A stretch of 64,000 bases of DNA from Sclerotinia nivalis (taxonomy: Eukaryota; Ascomycota; Leotiomycetes; Helotiales; Sclerotiniaceae): assembly GCA_029531795.1 (NCBI GenBank), contig JAPEIS010000002.1:2356001-2420000 (forward strand). Reading direction: 5' to 3'. The notes beneath the pieces are model-generated. The model was not told the origin of the DNA. It saw only the letters and a list, made by a program, of their open reading frames with translations, and did not search any database. Position 1 is the stretch's first letter; the number at the start of each line of letters is the position of its first letter. Below, piece by piece: positions 24,450-35,421 of this stretch. Made by a program: the position numbers and the translations under genes.

Positions 24450-25904
24450 ATCGGATTTGTTTTTGTTATTGATTGATTCCCCTTTATAGTTTATTAACCA
24501 TTAATTGAAATATTATTTAAAAGTATAATTGCTGTTTTTTTTAAACTTTGTTTTATATTGCTATTTGAACTCTTCTTATTCTTCTTTCAAATATTTAATA
24601 GAACGATATCCTTTCTTTTTGCAAATTCAATACTTTAGATTACAATTTCGAGAATTGTTTCAGGAATGGGAATTGTATCGATAATTATAATGATATTTTC
24701 GATCAATAAAGAATATTGAATTCTCATTTTTCTTATTAATCTTTTCTCAAATATTAATAGATTGTTTTAATTGATTGATAAATTCTAATATATTCTCTTT
24801 TGCATTTATATATACTATACTATATACCGGAATATTCTTACATATTTGTATTAATCGTATATAAAGATATTTTATTAAATGTATCTTTAATTCAAATCTT
24901 AATTGTAGTTGATATAGATCCTTAATCATTAATATCAAACAATTATTTAAGGATTTGTCTTTGTTTTTCTCTTGAATCTTTTTTAGAATTATATTATTTT
25001 ATTTATATAACATATAATAATGATATTGATCTCTTTCGAAATTTTGTTTAACAAAAGCATATATTTTTTTAAAGATAATTAATAGTTCTATATAATTGAT
25101 ATAAAAAAATTCGAATATACTTTCTTTAAATATAATAGAGAATACTTTGAAAAATAATTCTCTTAGAATTTCTATTCGTTATATCATTTCCCAAAAGATT
25201 GAAAGTTTATAATCAAAATTATCATTATCTCTTTTATATTTTTCATTATCGTTATAGATCCTTAAAAAATTGATAAATAATTGATAACTATTTTCTATTC
25301 TTCCTTCTTTCTTTTTCTCTTCGCTATTATCGATATTGGATTGTTCGTTTAAATCATTTCCTTCTTCTTCTTCTTCTTCTTCTTGTTGAGATACTTTAGA
25401 AGATAAATCTTCTTTAGTATTTCGATTATAATCTATAGCGATCTGATATAAATACTCTTCTGATCAAAACTTAGATAATAAAATACTATTATCTTTTAGA
25501 TGTTTTTTGATCTATTGTTTTATCTATAGAATATAATTTCTTATCCTCACAACAGTATGGAATACTTGATCGGATTCCATACCGTCTTTCAATAATACAA
25601 ATACTTCATTAATATATAGAATTTTCTTGAGTTTTTGAAATTCTGTTTTATCGACAACACTGAAATGCTTTAATTTGAAGCCTCCAAAATCGTCCTATAG
25701 GATTTCCGTAAAATTGTAATCAATAATCTGTTCTTTATTATATTAAAAGTATTTGAATATAATATAATCGTTGATGACTTTAATGTTTCTGTATTCATCC
25801 TTTTTTGCAACAATCCAATTTCTGAATTTCTTTTTTGCAATAGAATAATTATAACTATCAGGTAGTAAATTTAGTATATCCATAATAAAGATCTTTCTAG
25901 ACAT
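24450..25904 (-). pseudogene. Copia F gag
   Basis: It begins at the ATG 25904-25902 with MSRKIFIMDILNLLPDSYN. A poly-glutamate stretch is encoded by the CTT repeat at 25361-25384. A well-kept segment at 24938-24747 includes VYINAKENILEFINQL. Near 24620-24560 a degraded zinc knuckle, CNLKYLICKKKGYRSIK, corresponds to a CCHC-type nucleocapsid motif. It is in the same frame as the downstream pol, so the element probably makes one polyprotein. Several stops are present, so it is inactive. Confidence 0.75.
25361..25384. repeat. CTT microsatellite inside copia F gag
   Basis: Eight CTT units encode a run of glutamates on the minus strand. Confidence 0.9.
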
Positions 25905-26342
25905 ATTACTATTGTTTTCGAATTCGTAAATGGTATGTTTTTGAAAAGAATAAGAAAATGAAATAAGAAAGTATATTGTTTAAATTGTTTATTGAATTAT
26001 AAATTCTTGAAAAAATATATTTCAAAAGAAAGAAAAAGAATATATTTGTACTGCAATTCGTACACAAAATATATAATAAACACAGGAATCTAACTATTAC
26101 AATAACAATCGAACTCCCTTGAGTTTCCTTCTGAAAACAGTATTCAGAATTGACTCATTAGCATACCAATATCCTAACAAAACAAGAAAACGATATTCTT
26201 GATACCCAAATAGAAATAGTATCCATTTATTTGAAGATTAATATCTCTTCAAATTGATTCAACTGGTTCTCAAAAGATCCTTCAGGAAAACAGTATTCCT
26301 TAAAGATATTCAAATCCCCTAATTTGTAATATCACTAATTAA

Positions 26343-26550
26343 TGTTAATATCGAAATAGTAAGGTTCAAAATGTAAAATACTTTAGTCTATTTGATAAAA
26401 CTTGATTCTTAATTGTTACTATCTATATTGAAAGAACGAACTTCTTAAATACATATTTGAAGAAACTCGTACAATCCCTTATGATCACATGATCTAATAC
26501 GATCATATGATTTAACTACGGTTCATGATCATATGACTATGATCCCGACA
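26343..26550 (-). repeat. 5' LTR of copia F (208 bp)
   Basis: The plus strand reads TGTTAATATCG to GATCCCGACA, so the coding strand starts TGTCGGGATC. It is the equal-length partner of 20691-20898. The adjoining internal sequence on the coding strand (TTAATTAGTGATATTAC) is a possible, RIP-altered primer binding site. Confidence 0.93.
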
Positions 26551-26798
26551 ATAACGATCCTATATTAATGTTTTAGATTATTCTTTATTTTGTTCTTTGA
26601 TCCCTTCGGAAAGGACCAAAATACTTTAGGATTGTCTTGTATTTATTTCACTCTATATTCGCTTAAATTTTGATCCCCTTCGAAGAGATCATAAAAAGCT
26701 CAACTTCATTATCTTTTGTACAATAGTTTGTTATTCTCTAGTATAAATTAATTGATTCATTCTATTATGTCTTGAATTAAGACCATCGTCACAGTCTA

Positions 26799-26950
26799 GA
26801 TCTGAATTGAAATCGAATTAAAATATTATTTATTGTTTATTGACGTATTGATAATCGAAGTTTCCGAGTATTTTATAAAATTGATTATTTGGCAAAACTA
26901 AACTATCTTTCCCGTTCAACAACAAAGTCTTTATAAAGAATAGAATATAC
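26799..26950 (-). other. C2 leader next to its 5' LTR
   Basis: Non-coding family C leader. It contains the end of the hexamer array (26799-26815) and matches C1 33103-33250 and C3 48531-48680. No open frame is seen. Confidence 0.85.
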
Positions 26951-27096
26951 TATCACAATAGTAATAGAATACTTTAAGATACAATGATATTCTATAAAGA
27001 AAGAAGAAAGTGCTAGAAAGAGCGCCGATTATATAGGGGATGGATGCCTTAGACAACCATACAGACTAGCTAGGAACGGGTTACGAACCCGTGACA
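26951..27096 (-). repeat. 5' LTR of C2 (146 bp)
   Basis: On the coding strand it starts TGTCACGGGTTCGTAACCCG, a 15-bp hairpin-forming palindrome, and ends TATTGTGATA. It matches the 146-bp LTRs at 32957, 48385 and 62321. The 3' LTR of this copy is outside the window or lost. Confidence 0.93.
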
Positions 27097-27154
27097 ATAC
27101 TAATTTTTCATATATGAATCTTAACCTTCATACCAGGGCCTATAGTATTCCTTT
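27097..27154. other. 58-bp spacer between C2 and B3
   Basis: One of the few stretches not assigned to an element. It contains GAATCTTAACCTTCATACCA. Nothing is recognisable; it may be the original target DNA of C2 and B3. Confidence 0.5.
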
Positions 27155-27397
27155 TGTAACGATCCTATATTAATGCCTTAAGCTATTCTTTATTTTGTTC
27201 TTTGGTCCCTTCCGAAGGAATCAAAATGCTTTAGATTGTCTTATATTTATTTCACTCTGTATTCGCTTAGGTTTTGATTCCTTTCGAGGGAATTATAAAA
27301 AGCTCAACTTCATTATCTTTTGTACAATAGTTTGTTATTCTCTAATATAGATTAATTGATTCATTCTATTATATCTTGAATTAAAACTATTATTATA
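27155..27397 (+). repeat. 5' LTR of B3 (243 bp)
   Basis: It starts TGTAACGATCC and ends ACTATTATTATA. It is one base shorter than the B0 and B1 LTRs. It contains two inverted-repeat blocks (around 27206-27228 and 27273-27300) and a TATA box. Confidence 0.9.
27294..27301 (+). promoter_or_regulatory. TATA box in the B-family LTR
   Basis: TATAAAAA lies just after the second palindromic block of the LTR. The position is kept in all B LTRs (TATAAAAG in B0), and it probably drove the element transcript. Confidence 0.5.
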
Positions 27398-27559
27398 TTA
27401 TAACAAACTCATTAACTCTCTTGAAAAAAACAGAATATCTTTTGAAAAGACTAGAATATCTAATTAGTTATATCTATCGAGATCATTGAATTAACGAAAC
27501 TTTTATATTTATCCGATTGATCTTTTCGAATTTCTATTGGTATTAATGTTATATTTACT

Positions 27560-28860
27560 CAATCGAAGAAACCCTATACTTCTTAATTCACAATTAAGAA
27601 GGTCGTTGCAATAGAATTACAAATCCAAATCGATTAAACAAAACAAAAGGAAGATCTTGAATTTGATATAAGAATCAACGAAACGATAATTATAAATCTG
27701 TTTTCGTATTTATCAATTTGAAAAGAATCAATTCCTTCTATAATCGGAACAACAATTTATCAAAGTCTACAAAAAGAAAACCAGGAAATCCGAACTCAAA
27801 ACTAGGTTATACTGGAGCAACTGGATTAGATTTATCTTATTCTAACTAGCTTTATACAAGATAGATTCCTTAATATAAATAACAATAAATCTATCTTTCG
27901 TTCTAGAATATACTAATAATATTTTCGACAAATTGAGGATCCCGATATTATTATATCTAATAAAGAACGTTCTATTATTGAAAGAAGATCAGTATTTATA
28001 ATATCTTTTTATAGAAAACTTAATACGAAAATAAAAAATTCTAAACTTTTCAATAATAGAATCAATCCTTCTTTCGAATTATAGAGATTCTTTGCAAAAG
28101 GAAAACTTTTAGATAATGTAGATCATTATTTAAACGAAAGTACAAAAGTTCATATTATTTTCTGATGGATTATTAATGATGTATAATAGTATCTAAAGTC
28201 AAAAATGATCCAAAAGAAATTTGCTATATATCAAAGCGTTTTGGATTACCTTGATTCTATTTACCTTATATTTAATCAACAGAAACTAATTATAAACGAA
28301 TTCCGATTTCTATAAATAAGAATTATAACTTTCCATTAGTTCTATATATAGTTCTTGGAACTTATAACAGAAATCGACCAACCAGAAGACTCCTTTCAAA
28401 GAAAACTTACTTCGAAGCTTTCCTTCTTATTGAAAATAGCGATAATAGCCACTATAAACCTTTACCCCGATTTCTAGAGTTATATGAATTATTTAACGAA
28501 TATAAATACAAGAATATATATAATGAATCAGATATATACTACAATAATCAAAAATCAAGTTCGAAAGAACTCTTTGTCTAACAATTGTACTAAAGGCTCC
28601 ACTCCCTTGTATAAGAATATCAAGCCTGAATACATCAGAAAAGAAAAATCAGCTACCTTTGAATTTATTCCGAATTTCAAATCTCATTTCTTTATTTTAT
28701 TCTCTCTTTGTTTTAAATACAAAACTTTTAATTGGATTAAAGATCATATATACCCCTCCAGTATCCACAAGGTTGATACAATTTCCGAAAACGAAAAGAT
28801 TACTTCAGAAATTCCCGATTCCGATTTATATGAATCAGGAAAAGACTAGTCCTTAGGAAA
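27560..28860 (+). pseudogene. B3 gag
   Basis: Family B Gag. The N-terminal coiled-coil part is read in pieces around 27600-27830. The C-terminal part, 28484-28849, is open for 121 residues and contains LYKNIKPEYIRKEKSATFEF, FKYKTFNWIKD and EIPDSDLYESGKD before a TAG. Pol follows in a different frame, with the change between about 28850 and 28950, so a programmed gag-pol frameshift is possible but cannot be separated from an indel. No zinc knuckle is visible. Confidence 0.65.
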
Positions 28861-28939
28861 ATCTCCTCTCAAGATTATCAATATAATCTCAAATATATTG
28901 ATCTATAAAGTCTTATAAATAACAATAGTTTTCTATTCC

Positions 28940-31900
28940 TTTATTATCTTTTAATTTATAATTTCCAAATCCAGTCTTTTGTATTAATAGATACTAAAGC
29001 CTTTGCTTATTTATTTATTAATATTCATTTTGTATATCAACTTTTTCAATATATTAATATCCTCATTACTTCTTTAAATAATCCTATTCCTATTCAAGAA
29101 TATAATGGTCGACAAAATACTGTTGTTATATACTTTATCTGTTTAATATTTCGATTAGATAATAGAACTTTTCTTCAAATCCCTTTCTTATTAATTGAAA
29201 TGAAAAGGTATATTATTATCAGAGATTTATAATTCAAAGCTTATAATATAATACTCCGATTATTCAACTATTAATTAATATAGTCAAAAGACTTACTACT
29301 AATCCTCTACTTTTCAAAGAATATTATCATTTCCAGAAAATCTCTTTCAATCTCCAAACTATTATCCAATCCCGAAATCGAAAAAGATATATGATATTGT
29401 AATACCTTCTTCGAATTCGATTATATAGAATTTTCATCTCTATTAATCAGATTCATTATTAGATATAAATAAGATTTATATACCGATCTTCAATAGATAA
29501 AAAAGGAATTCAAAGAAAATTTGTTTATAGAATAATTTTTGCTTTCTTTTGCAAATACCAAAAACGATTTAATACTCTTCGAAAAAACCAAACTGATTAA
29601 TCGTTCTGTTCTTCTGAATAAACTATTCTCTGAATATTATCAATCAAATTATCTATCCTAGATTATTGCTATTGATATTACTACAATCTCTATCGAAACC
29701 TTCAAAATATATAATCGGCGTTACGATAATACCATTTTTTCTATTAGCATTTACAAAATCAATACAATACTGAAGAATCGAATAAGGAATATCAACAATA
29801 AAGAATTTCAAAAACTATTTCAAAAAGTTTCCTAAATGTATCACAAATATCTTGAAATCTTTTCAAAAAAGAAATCCGATAAACTACTTCAATATACAAT
29901 ATACAATCATAAAATCGAAATTCCATCAAATATTCAATTCAGAATTAACTCTATTTACAATATATCCTTGAAAGAACTCTTAATTGTTAAGAAATACTTT
30001 ATCGATAATCTCAAAAAGGATTTCATTGAAATTAGCTCTTTTCTATTCATTATACAAATACTCTTTGTTTCCAAACCAAATAGTAGCTTATATTTCTATA
30101 TCGATTTTCGACGATTCAATACTATTATCAAAAAGGATAAATATCCTTTACTATTGATCGATGAGATTCTAATATATATCTCAAAATCTAAAATATTCAC
30201 AAAGTTAGATATTCGATAAGCATTCCATCGAATTCGTATATATCCCGATTCCGAAAACTTGATCATATTCCAAACCCAATACAGAACTTATAAATATAAA
30301 GTCTTATCTTTCGGATTAATCAATAATCCTATCATTTATCAATATTATATAAATAATATCCTTTTCGATTTTTTGAATATATCTTGTATTATTTATCTAA
30401 ACGATATCTTGATCTATTCCGAAAACAAAACAGAATATGAAATATATATATTACAAGTTTTTGATCGTCTCTGTAAAGCAGATTTGTAAATCGATATCAA
30501 TAAATATAAATTCAATATCAAAAGGATTAAATACCTTGATTTCATTATCTTTATAGAAAGAGTAGAAATAAATCCGGAGAAGATTGAGATTATAAAAAAA
30601 TAGAAAGCTTCTATAAATGTTAAAGGAATATAATTCTTTTTAAAATTTTGTAACTTTTATAAACGCTTTATTCAAGATTTCGAACGAATCGCCTGCTTGC
30701 TTACCAATTTAACAAAGAAAGACTCTTTATATAGATGAGACAACAATTGTATCGATGCTTTCAATCGTTTTAAGAAAATAATATTCTAAACCTTTATCTT
30801 GAAATATTATCAATCACATCTACAAACTATAATCGAAATCAACATTTTGGATAATATTATCGAAGGAATACTCTCTCAATTATACGATAATAATCAATAG
30901 CATTTTATTGTTTTCTTTATTAAAACAATACTTCTAACCAAAATGAATTATACAATATTCGATAAAAAGATATTTATTATTATCAAAACTTTCAAAACTT
31001 AAAGAACAAAATTTACAGAGTCCTTTTATTGTATAAAGATCGTAACAAATCATAAAGCCCTGAAATATTTCATAATAAAGAATATACTAAATCAACAACA
31101 AACAAGATAATCTAAAATCCTGACAAACTTCTAATTCGAGATATCTTACTGAACAAAAGTAAACAATACTACAGCAAACACTCTAAATCATCACAATCAG
31201 GAAATGGAAGCCTAAGAAACACTACACTTCAAACAATACACTCAAATTCTACTCCCGCCAGAAATTCTTGACAAGAAGATATTGAATGAACTTAATATAG
31301 AAAGGGGAGAGATAATTACGATTCTAGTTATTGAAACAGAAGAACTTGATCTTGTAGATCGCATTCTACAAGCTAACTATATCTATTTATCTATATAATC
31401 AAAATACGATTTGGCAACTAATTTGAAAAAAGGATATTCTATATATAATAGTTTATTATTCTATAAAGATTGATTAGTTATACTTAATATAGATAACCTT
31501 CGTATAAATCTTATAAAGGAAACCTATATTCAAATCTCTTCAACTTATTCTAGCAAAACCAAAACAAAATTGATCATAAAGAAACAATACTTTTGGAAAA
31601 GAATAATCGATTATATCAATCAATATATCAATAATTATATCATTTACTACAACTATTATATTCTAAAAAACTAAACGTTTGGGTTTTTGTACTCTTTGTT
31701 TATCTCTATCAGATTATAAACAAATATATCGATAGATTTCAAATCCTTTCCAAAAGATAAATGTAAATACAATAATGTTTTTGTAATTGTCGATAGATTA
31801 TTAAAACAATCAATATACATTCTCTACTATTATACTACAATTGCTCAAGAAATGATTTTAATATACTTGAACTATATCTACCGTTGGAAAGATATCCCAG

Positions 31901-32850
31901 CTATTATCATATTCGATAAAGATTCACAATTCATATTCAGCTTTTGAAACAAATTCATACAAATCCTAAACGTTAAACTGAAACTATTTACAATTTACCA
32001 CCCTCAAACAGATAGACAGATCGAAATCATAAATCAATATCTGAATCAACGCTTTCGATTATATATTAATTATTATCAAAATAATTGATCAGAATTCTTG
32101 TATATAATAGACTATATATAGTTCACTATACTTTATAAAAATTTGAGAATATCCCTTTTCGAATTTCAAAATGAATACTCTTTAATCATTTCTTTTGATT
32201 GAGATAAACTCTCTTCCAATATCTTTTATATAATAATAAAGAAGTCGAATTATATAGATACCTAAATCTCCTTCAAATATATATATGAAGTCCAGAAGAT
32301 AATCAAGGATATCCTTTTCAAAGTATAACAAAAGAAGATAAAAGATATCGATTGTTATTGAAGATCAATCGATTTCCAGATAGAAGATGAAATATATATT
32401 ACTATTAGGAACTTCATTACAAAACGATTTGGTTGCGAGCTCGATCTATAGATAGCAAAATTATATTATATTCTCGAAAAGGTAGATCATTTGTATCGAT
32501 TGGATTTTTTTGAAAGTATAAATATATATAAGATCTTCTTCTCTAATAAATTATGAAAAACTGTAGAAAACTTTATTTTCGGATAATACAACGAATCTTC
32601 TCCTTTCATTATAGTTATTGTAGATACAGAATTCGAAGTACAGTAAATCCTAACCTCGAAGCTTTTCTGCGGATAGATTCGATATAAGATAAAATGAATA
32701 GAATATGATAACAATCCTGTATAATATTACTGTTTCAATATTATATACACTTTATACAAAATACAGGAGTTTTATACTCAATACTCTAAAACTGTAAGAC
32801 TTTCTAATCACCTTTTTGAATAAATAAAAGCTTAGGAGAATGATAATGAT
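28940..32850 (+). pseudogene. B3 pol: protease, reverse transcriptase, RNase H, integrase, chromodomain
   Basis: The protease is near 28980-29290; the active-site block reads IDTKAFAY where the family has D-T-G-A, and PIPIQEYNGRQ follows. RT starts near 29836 (KYLEIFSKKKSDKL), with SLYFYIDFRRFN, KYPLLLIDEILI, KIFTKLDIR and the catalytic box YLND at 30394-30405 (family YLDD). RNase H is near 30800-31080. The integrase core has FVIVDRLLKQ (about 31775), FDKDSQF (31912-31932) and TDRQIEIINQYL (about 32010). The chromodomain is near 32620-32800 (TEFEVQ, then YKIKWIGYDNDP with W altered). It stays in one frame from protease to chromodomain, interrupted by stops. Confidence 0.87.
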
Positions 32851-32956
32851 AATTATAATAAGTTTGTAGATAACAAATCTATAAATAGAACAACAAAACA
32901 GAATTACTTGTTCACTCTCTTTTCTTTCGAAAGAGAAATTACAATCAATTCATAAT

Positions 32957-33102
32957 TGTCACGGGTTCGTAACCCGTTCCTAGCTAGTCTGCATGGTTGC
33001 CTAAGACACCCATCCCTCATATAGTCGGCACTCTTCCTAATACCTTCTTCCTCCTTTATAGAATATCATTATATCTTAAAGCACTTTACTACTATTGTAA
33101 TA
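32957..33102 (+). repeat. 5' LTR of C1 (146 bp)
   Basis: It starts TGTCACGGGTTCGTAACCCG and ends CTATTGTAATA. It interrupts B3 after ATAAT. Confidence 0.93.
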
Positions 33103-33244
33103 GTATATTCTATCTTTTATAAAGATTTTACTATTGAATAGAAAAGATAGCTCAATCTTGTCAAATAACCAATTTTACAAAATACTTGGAAACTTCGATT
33201 ATCAATACGTCAATAAATAATAAACAATGTTTTAATTCGATTTC

Positions 33245-33300
33245 AATCTAGATTCAGATCCAGATCTAGATTTAGATTCAGATTTAGATCCAGACCTCGA
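33245..33300 (+). repeat. Hexanucleotide tandem repeat in the C1 leader
   Basis: About nine 6-mers of the type AGATYN (AGATTC, AGATCC, AGATCT, AGATTT). The same array occurs in C2 and C3. Confidence 0.85.
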
Positions 33301-33536
33301 TTTCATCAATACTATATTGTTATATAATCGAAATCAAAGATTTTATAATTATATTTCAGTTTTTAAGACTATTTTAAATAATCCATTACTATATTGGATA
33401 CTATTCAATCAACTTTATTAGAATCATCGATATCCTTAACCTGATCAAAGATAATATCCGAGCTTCGAGAGTATATTAAGTTTGTTTTCTTTAATTACCA
33501 ATAGTTTGTATACGAACTCTTCAATATTAGAGATAG

Positions 33537-33699
33537 TGTTACGGGTTCATCTCCCTTCATCTGCACGTGATCATATATGCCTTAGGCATACATGCATATA
33601 CTCACTTCTATATAGTCAGGTCATCTCTTTGACCTTCTTCTCCTTTTTATAATACAACAATAGATCAAATCTACATATACCTTTTCTCTTATTGTGATA
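33537..33699 (+). repeat. 5' LTR of A1 (163 bp)
   Basis: It starts TGTTACGGGTTC and ends TTGTGATA, and contains the palindrome around ATGCCTTAGGCAT. The sequence after it (GTTTGTATTACCCTTTC) does not look like a standard tRNA primer site, so self-priming or an atypical primer is possible. Confidence 0.95.
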
Positions 33700-33769
33700 G
33701 TTTGTATTACCCTTTCAAAGGCTCCGTCACTTTACAAAGTAATCTAACCTTGCCAAATCATCTGTAAAC

Positions 33770-33978
33770 TTTTGTATCTATTTTCGATTGCTTTTGTGTT
33801 ATCGTAATTTGCCTGTTTTTGTACGGTTGCGTTTTTTATTTGCTTTTGCGCAACTTCTGATCCCTGATTGCTTTTGTGCGATTGTATTTATTTGTAGACT
33901 TCTGTATCTGTTTTTGATTGCTTTTGTGCAATCGCAAATTCCCTATCGATTACTTTGTACAATTGTAATTCTTTTTAT
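33770..33978 (+). repeat. Leader repeats of A1
   Basis: Several imperfect copies of GATTGCTTTTGTGCAATCG-like units, with CTTTTGTATCTATTTTCGATT and CTTCTGTATCTGTTTTTGATT before two of them. They lie between the 5' LTR and gag and occur again in A2 (57680-57900). Confidence 0.7.
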
Positions 33979-33979
33979 A

Positions 33980-35266
33980 ATGGCTTCCGGTTTTACATCC
34001 GCTAATAATGCGACTCCTACTTCTATCGAAGGAATTCGTATCGAAATCCAACGAGTCTTCGACCAATGGTCTACTATTATACAAATCCTAACAGAATTGG
34101 ATGCTCCAGTGATGCCAAACCTTGTTACCGGTTCTAACAAACAAATTACTTATCTAAATCATATTTTCTTTATCATCAAAAATCGCTTTACTATTCAAAC
34201 TACTCATATTACTATTCAAACAAATAAGATCGAGGAATTCAAAGCAGAAAACGTCGAGCTTCTTTGTATTCTAACCGGTAAGCAAGTTCAGCTAAACACC
34301 GATAATACTACCATTAACCAGAAACCGATCACTCCCCACCAAACTCAAAAAAACCCATCCATTTTTAAAAGCGAAAGATTTAATATTCTTGTTCGACAAA
34401 AGGATTATCAATCCTGAAAGTTGGATTTACAATTCTATTGGATGATCGATTTACAACTTTTTGTTTCCGAATAAAAGAAGATTAGCTATACTATTAGTCT
34501 TCTCAATGGTCAAGCGTGATAAAAGTATATTACGGATATTATCAGATTCGTTGACAATCCTACTTACTTCGATTCTGCTGTTTCGTTTTTGGCCAAATTG
34601 AACAAATTATATATCTTTGTGGATATCGAAAGAGAAATCTTATTCAAATTCGATAAACTTTCTATAAATCCAAAGGAATCCTTTTCGGTTTTCTTTTTTA
34701 TATTGTTTTATTTTACTAATTTTTGTTACAAATCTGATTACGAGATTGTTAATACAATGAAACAAAAGGTTACAATCCCTTTTCGAATTTTGGTTATTAG
34801 TAACTCGAATTTCTACACAACCGACGATGTTGATAATTAACAAAAGAAATTCTCTATTTGGAATCAGAATCTTTATGACACTGAGTATTATAACAAAAAT
34901 TCTGGTAAAGTATTTATTGCTGATGGTGACCTTATAGATTTCGATATAATGAAACAAAAAGGATAATAGAAAAAGAATCTGCAAAATAAGAAAAAGAAGT
35001 TTAATCCTATAATTTCTTACAATTGTTATAGTAGGATCGGTTATTTTTAGATTGATTGTTATACTATTTATGATATCAATAATAATCTTCTTTTTGGTAA
35101 ACAAACTTCTATTAATATTTTTTTCAATTGTAATATTGTTGTTTCAATTAATCCGGTTTTCGATCAATATGCTACCGTTCCGGCTTTTCGAAACACCAAT
35201 AGGTTTAATAATAATCGCAATGGATTTCGAGGAGGATATATTGGTAATTGGATACAAAACCAATAA
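33980..35266 (+). pseudogene. A1 gag
   Basis: Capsid protein of a Ty3/gypsy element. I chose the ATG at 33980 (MASGFTSANNATPTSIEG) rather than the longer frame from 33788, because the upstream part is made of leader repeats. The frame is 428 codons with several stops. The central part (KLNKLYIFVDIEREILFKFD, KESFSVFF) corresponds to the retrotransposon capsid domain. The C-terminus (FRNTNRFNNNRNGFRGGY, 35186-35240) is Asn/Arg/Gly-rich, an RGG-like nucleic-acid-binding tail instead of a zinc knuckle. A2 has the same gene with its start changed to ATA. Confidence 0.8.
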
Positions 35267-35421
35267 CATTTGAATTAGATATAATGGTAAGGCTATATCG
35301 AACCAGAGGAGGTTATCTTTATATCCAGTTCAGTTAAAAAAAGGCCCGAATAAAGAAAAGATTAATCTCTACAAAAAATCGTTTGTAGAGGAATACTAAG
35401 GGCAAGAAGGTAAATCGAGGA

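Larger units (their letters stand above)
20691..26550 (-). mobile_element. Ty1/copia retrotransposon family F, complete, 5860 bp
   Basis: Flanked by a perfect 5-bp duplication ATAAC (20686-20690 and 26551-26555). Both LTRs are 208 bp and differ at 20 positions by my count, all transitions. Coding is on the minus strand in the copia order Gag, integrase, reverse transcriptase, RNase H. One frame runs from 25904 to 20919 (4986 nt) with stops but no frameshift, so damage is by point mutation only. The leftmost bases of the B0 3' LTR were its target. Confidence 0.96.
7201..26793 (+). mobile_element. Ty3/gypsy chromovirus family B, copy B0 (complete but split by B1 and copia F)
   Basis: B0 inserted into C2 with the perfect duplication GTCTA (7196-7200 and 26794-26798). 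Its own parts are the 5' LTR 7201-7444, internal sequence 7445-8630 and 15756-20684, and the 3' LTR 20685-20690 plus 26556-26793. Both LTRs are 244 bp once the inserted elements are removed. Removing B1 (TSD GAGGC) and F (TSD ATAAC) restores sequence collinear with B3. It is more heavily RIP-mutated than B3, with both catalytic Asp codons of reverse transcriptase changed to Asn. Confidence 0.93.
20685..26793 (+). repeat. 3' LTR of B0, split after 6 bp by copia F
   Basis: The first six bases TATAAC (20685-20690) lie left of copia F. The rest (26556-26793) lies right of the second target copy ATAAC (26551-26555). Joined, they give 244 bp, ending CATCGTCACA and followed by the B0 target copy GTCTA. 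The right part keeps the palindromic blocks of the family. Confidence 0.92.
1262..27096 (-). mobile_element. Ty3/gypsy chromovirus family C, copy C2 (5' end and most of the body; 3' end missing)
   Basis: A minus-strand LTR retrotransposon whose 5' LTR is at 26951-27096. Its own sequence is 26799-26950, then 7137-7200, then 5808 leftwards to about 1262; everything between is younger insertions. Homology to C1 and C3 holds across the 5' leader, a degenerate hexamer repeat, gag, protease, reverse transcriptase and RNase H. Integrase, chromodomain and 3' LTR are not in the window, because the copy is cut at 1262 by an unknown sequence. It is the host of the deepest nesting here: solo LTR, Tc1/mariner, B0, and inside B0 the elements B1 and F. 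Confidence 0.85.
27155..32956 (+). mobile_element. Ty3/gypsy chromovirus family B, copy B3 (3' end missing)
   Basis: It has a 5' LTR of 243 bp (27155-27397) and then gag and pol collinear with B0 and B1. It stops at 32956, where the C1 LTR begins. The 3' tail and 3' LTR do not reappear in the window. It is the least mutated of the three B copies: RT through chromodomain keep one frame, with stops but no frameshift. Confidence 0.9.

Noticed and set aside
34589..35104. Possible host gene next to A1 because of better base composition
   Set aside because: It is in frame with A1 gag and matches C2, C3 and A2 at the protein level, so it is retrotransposon capsid.
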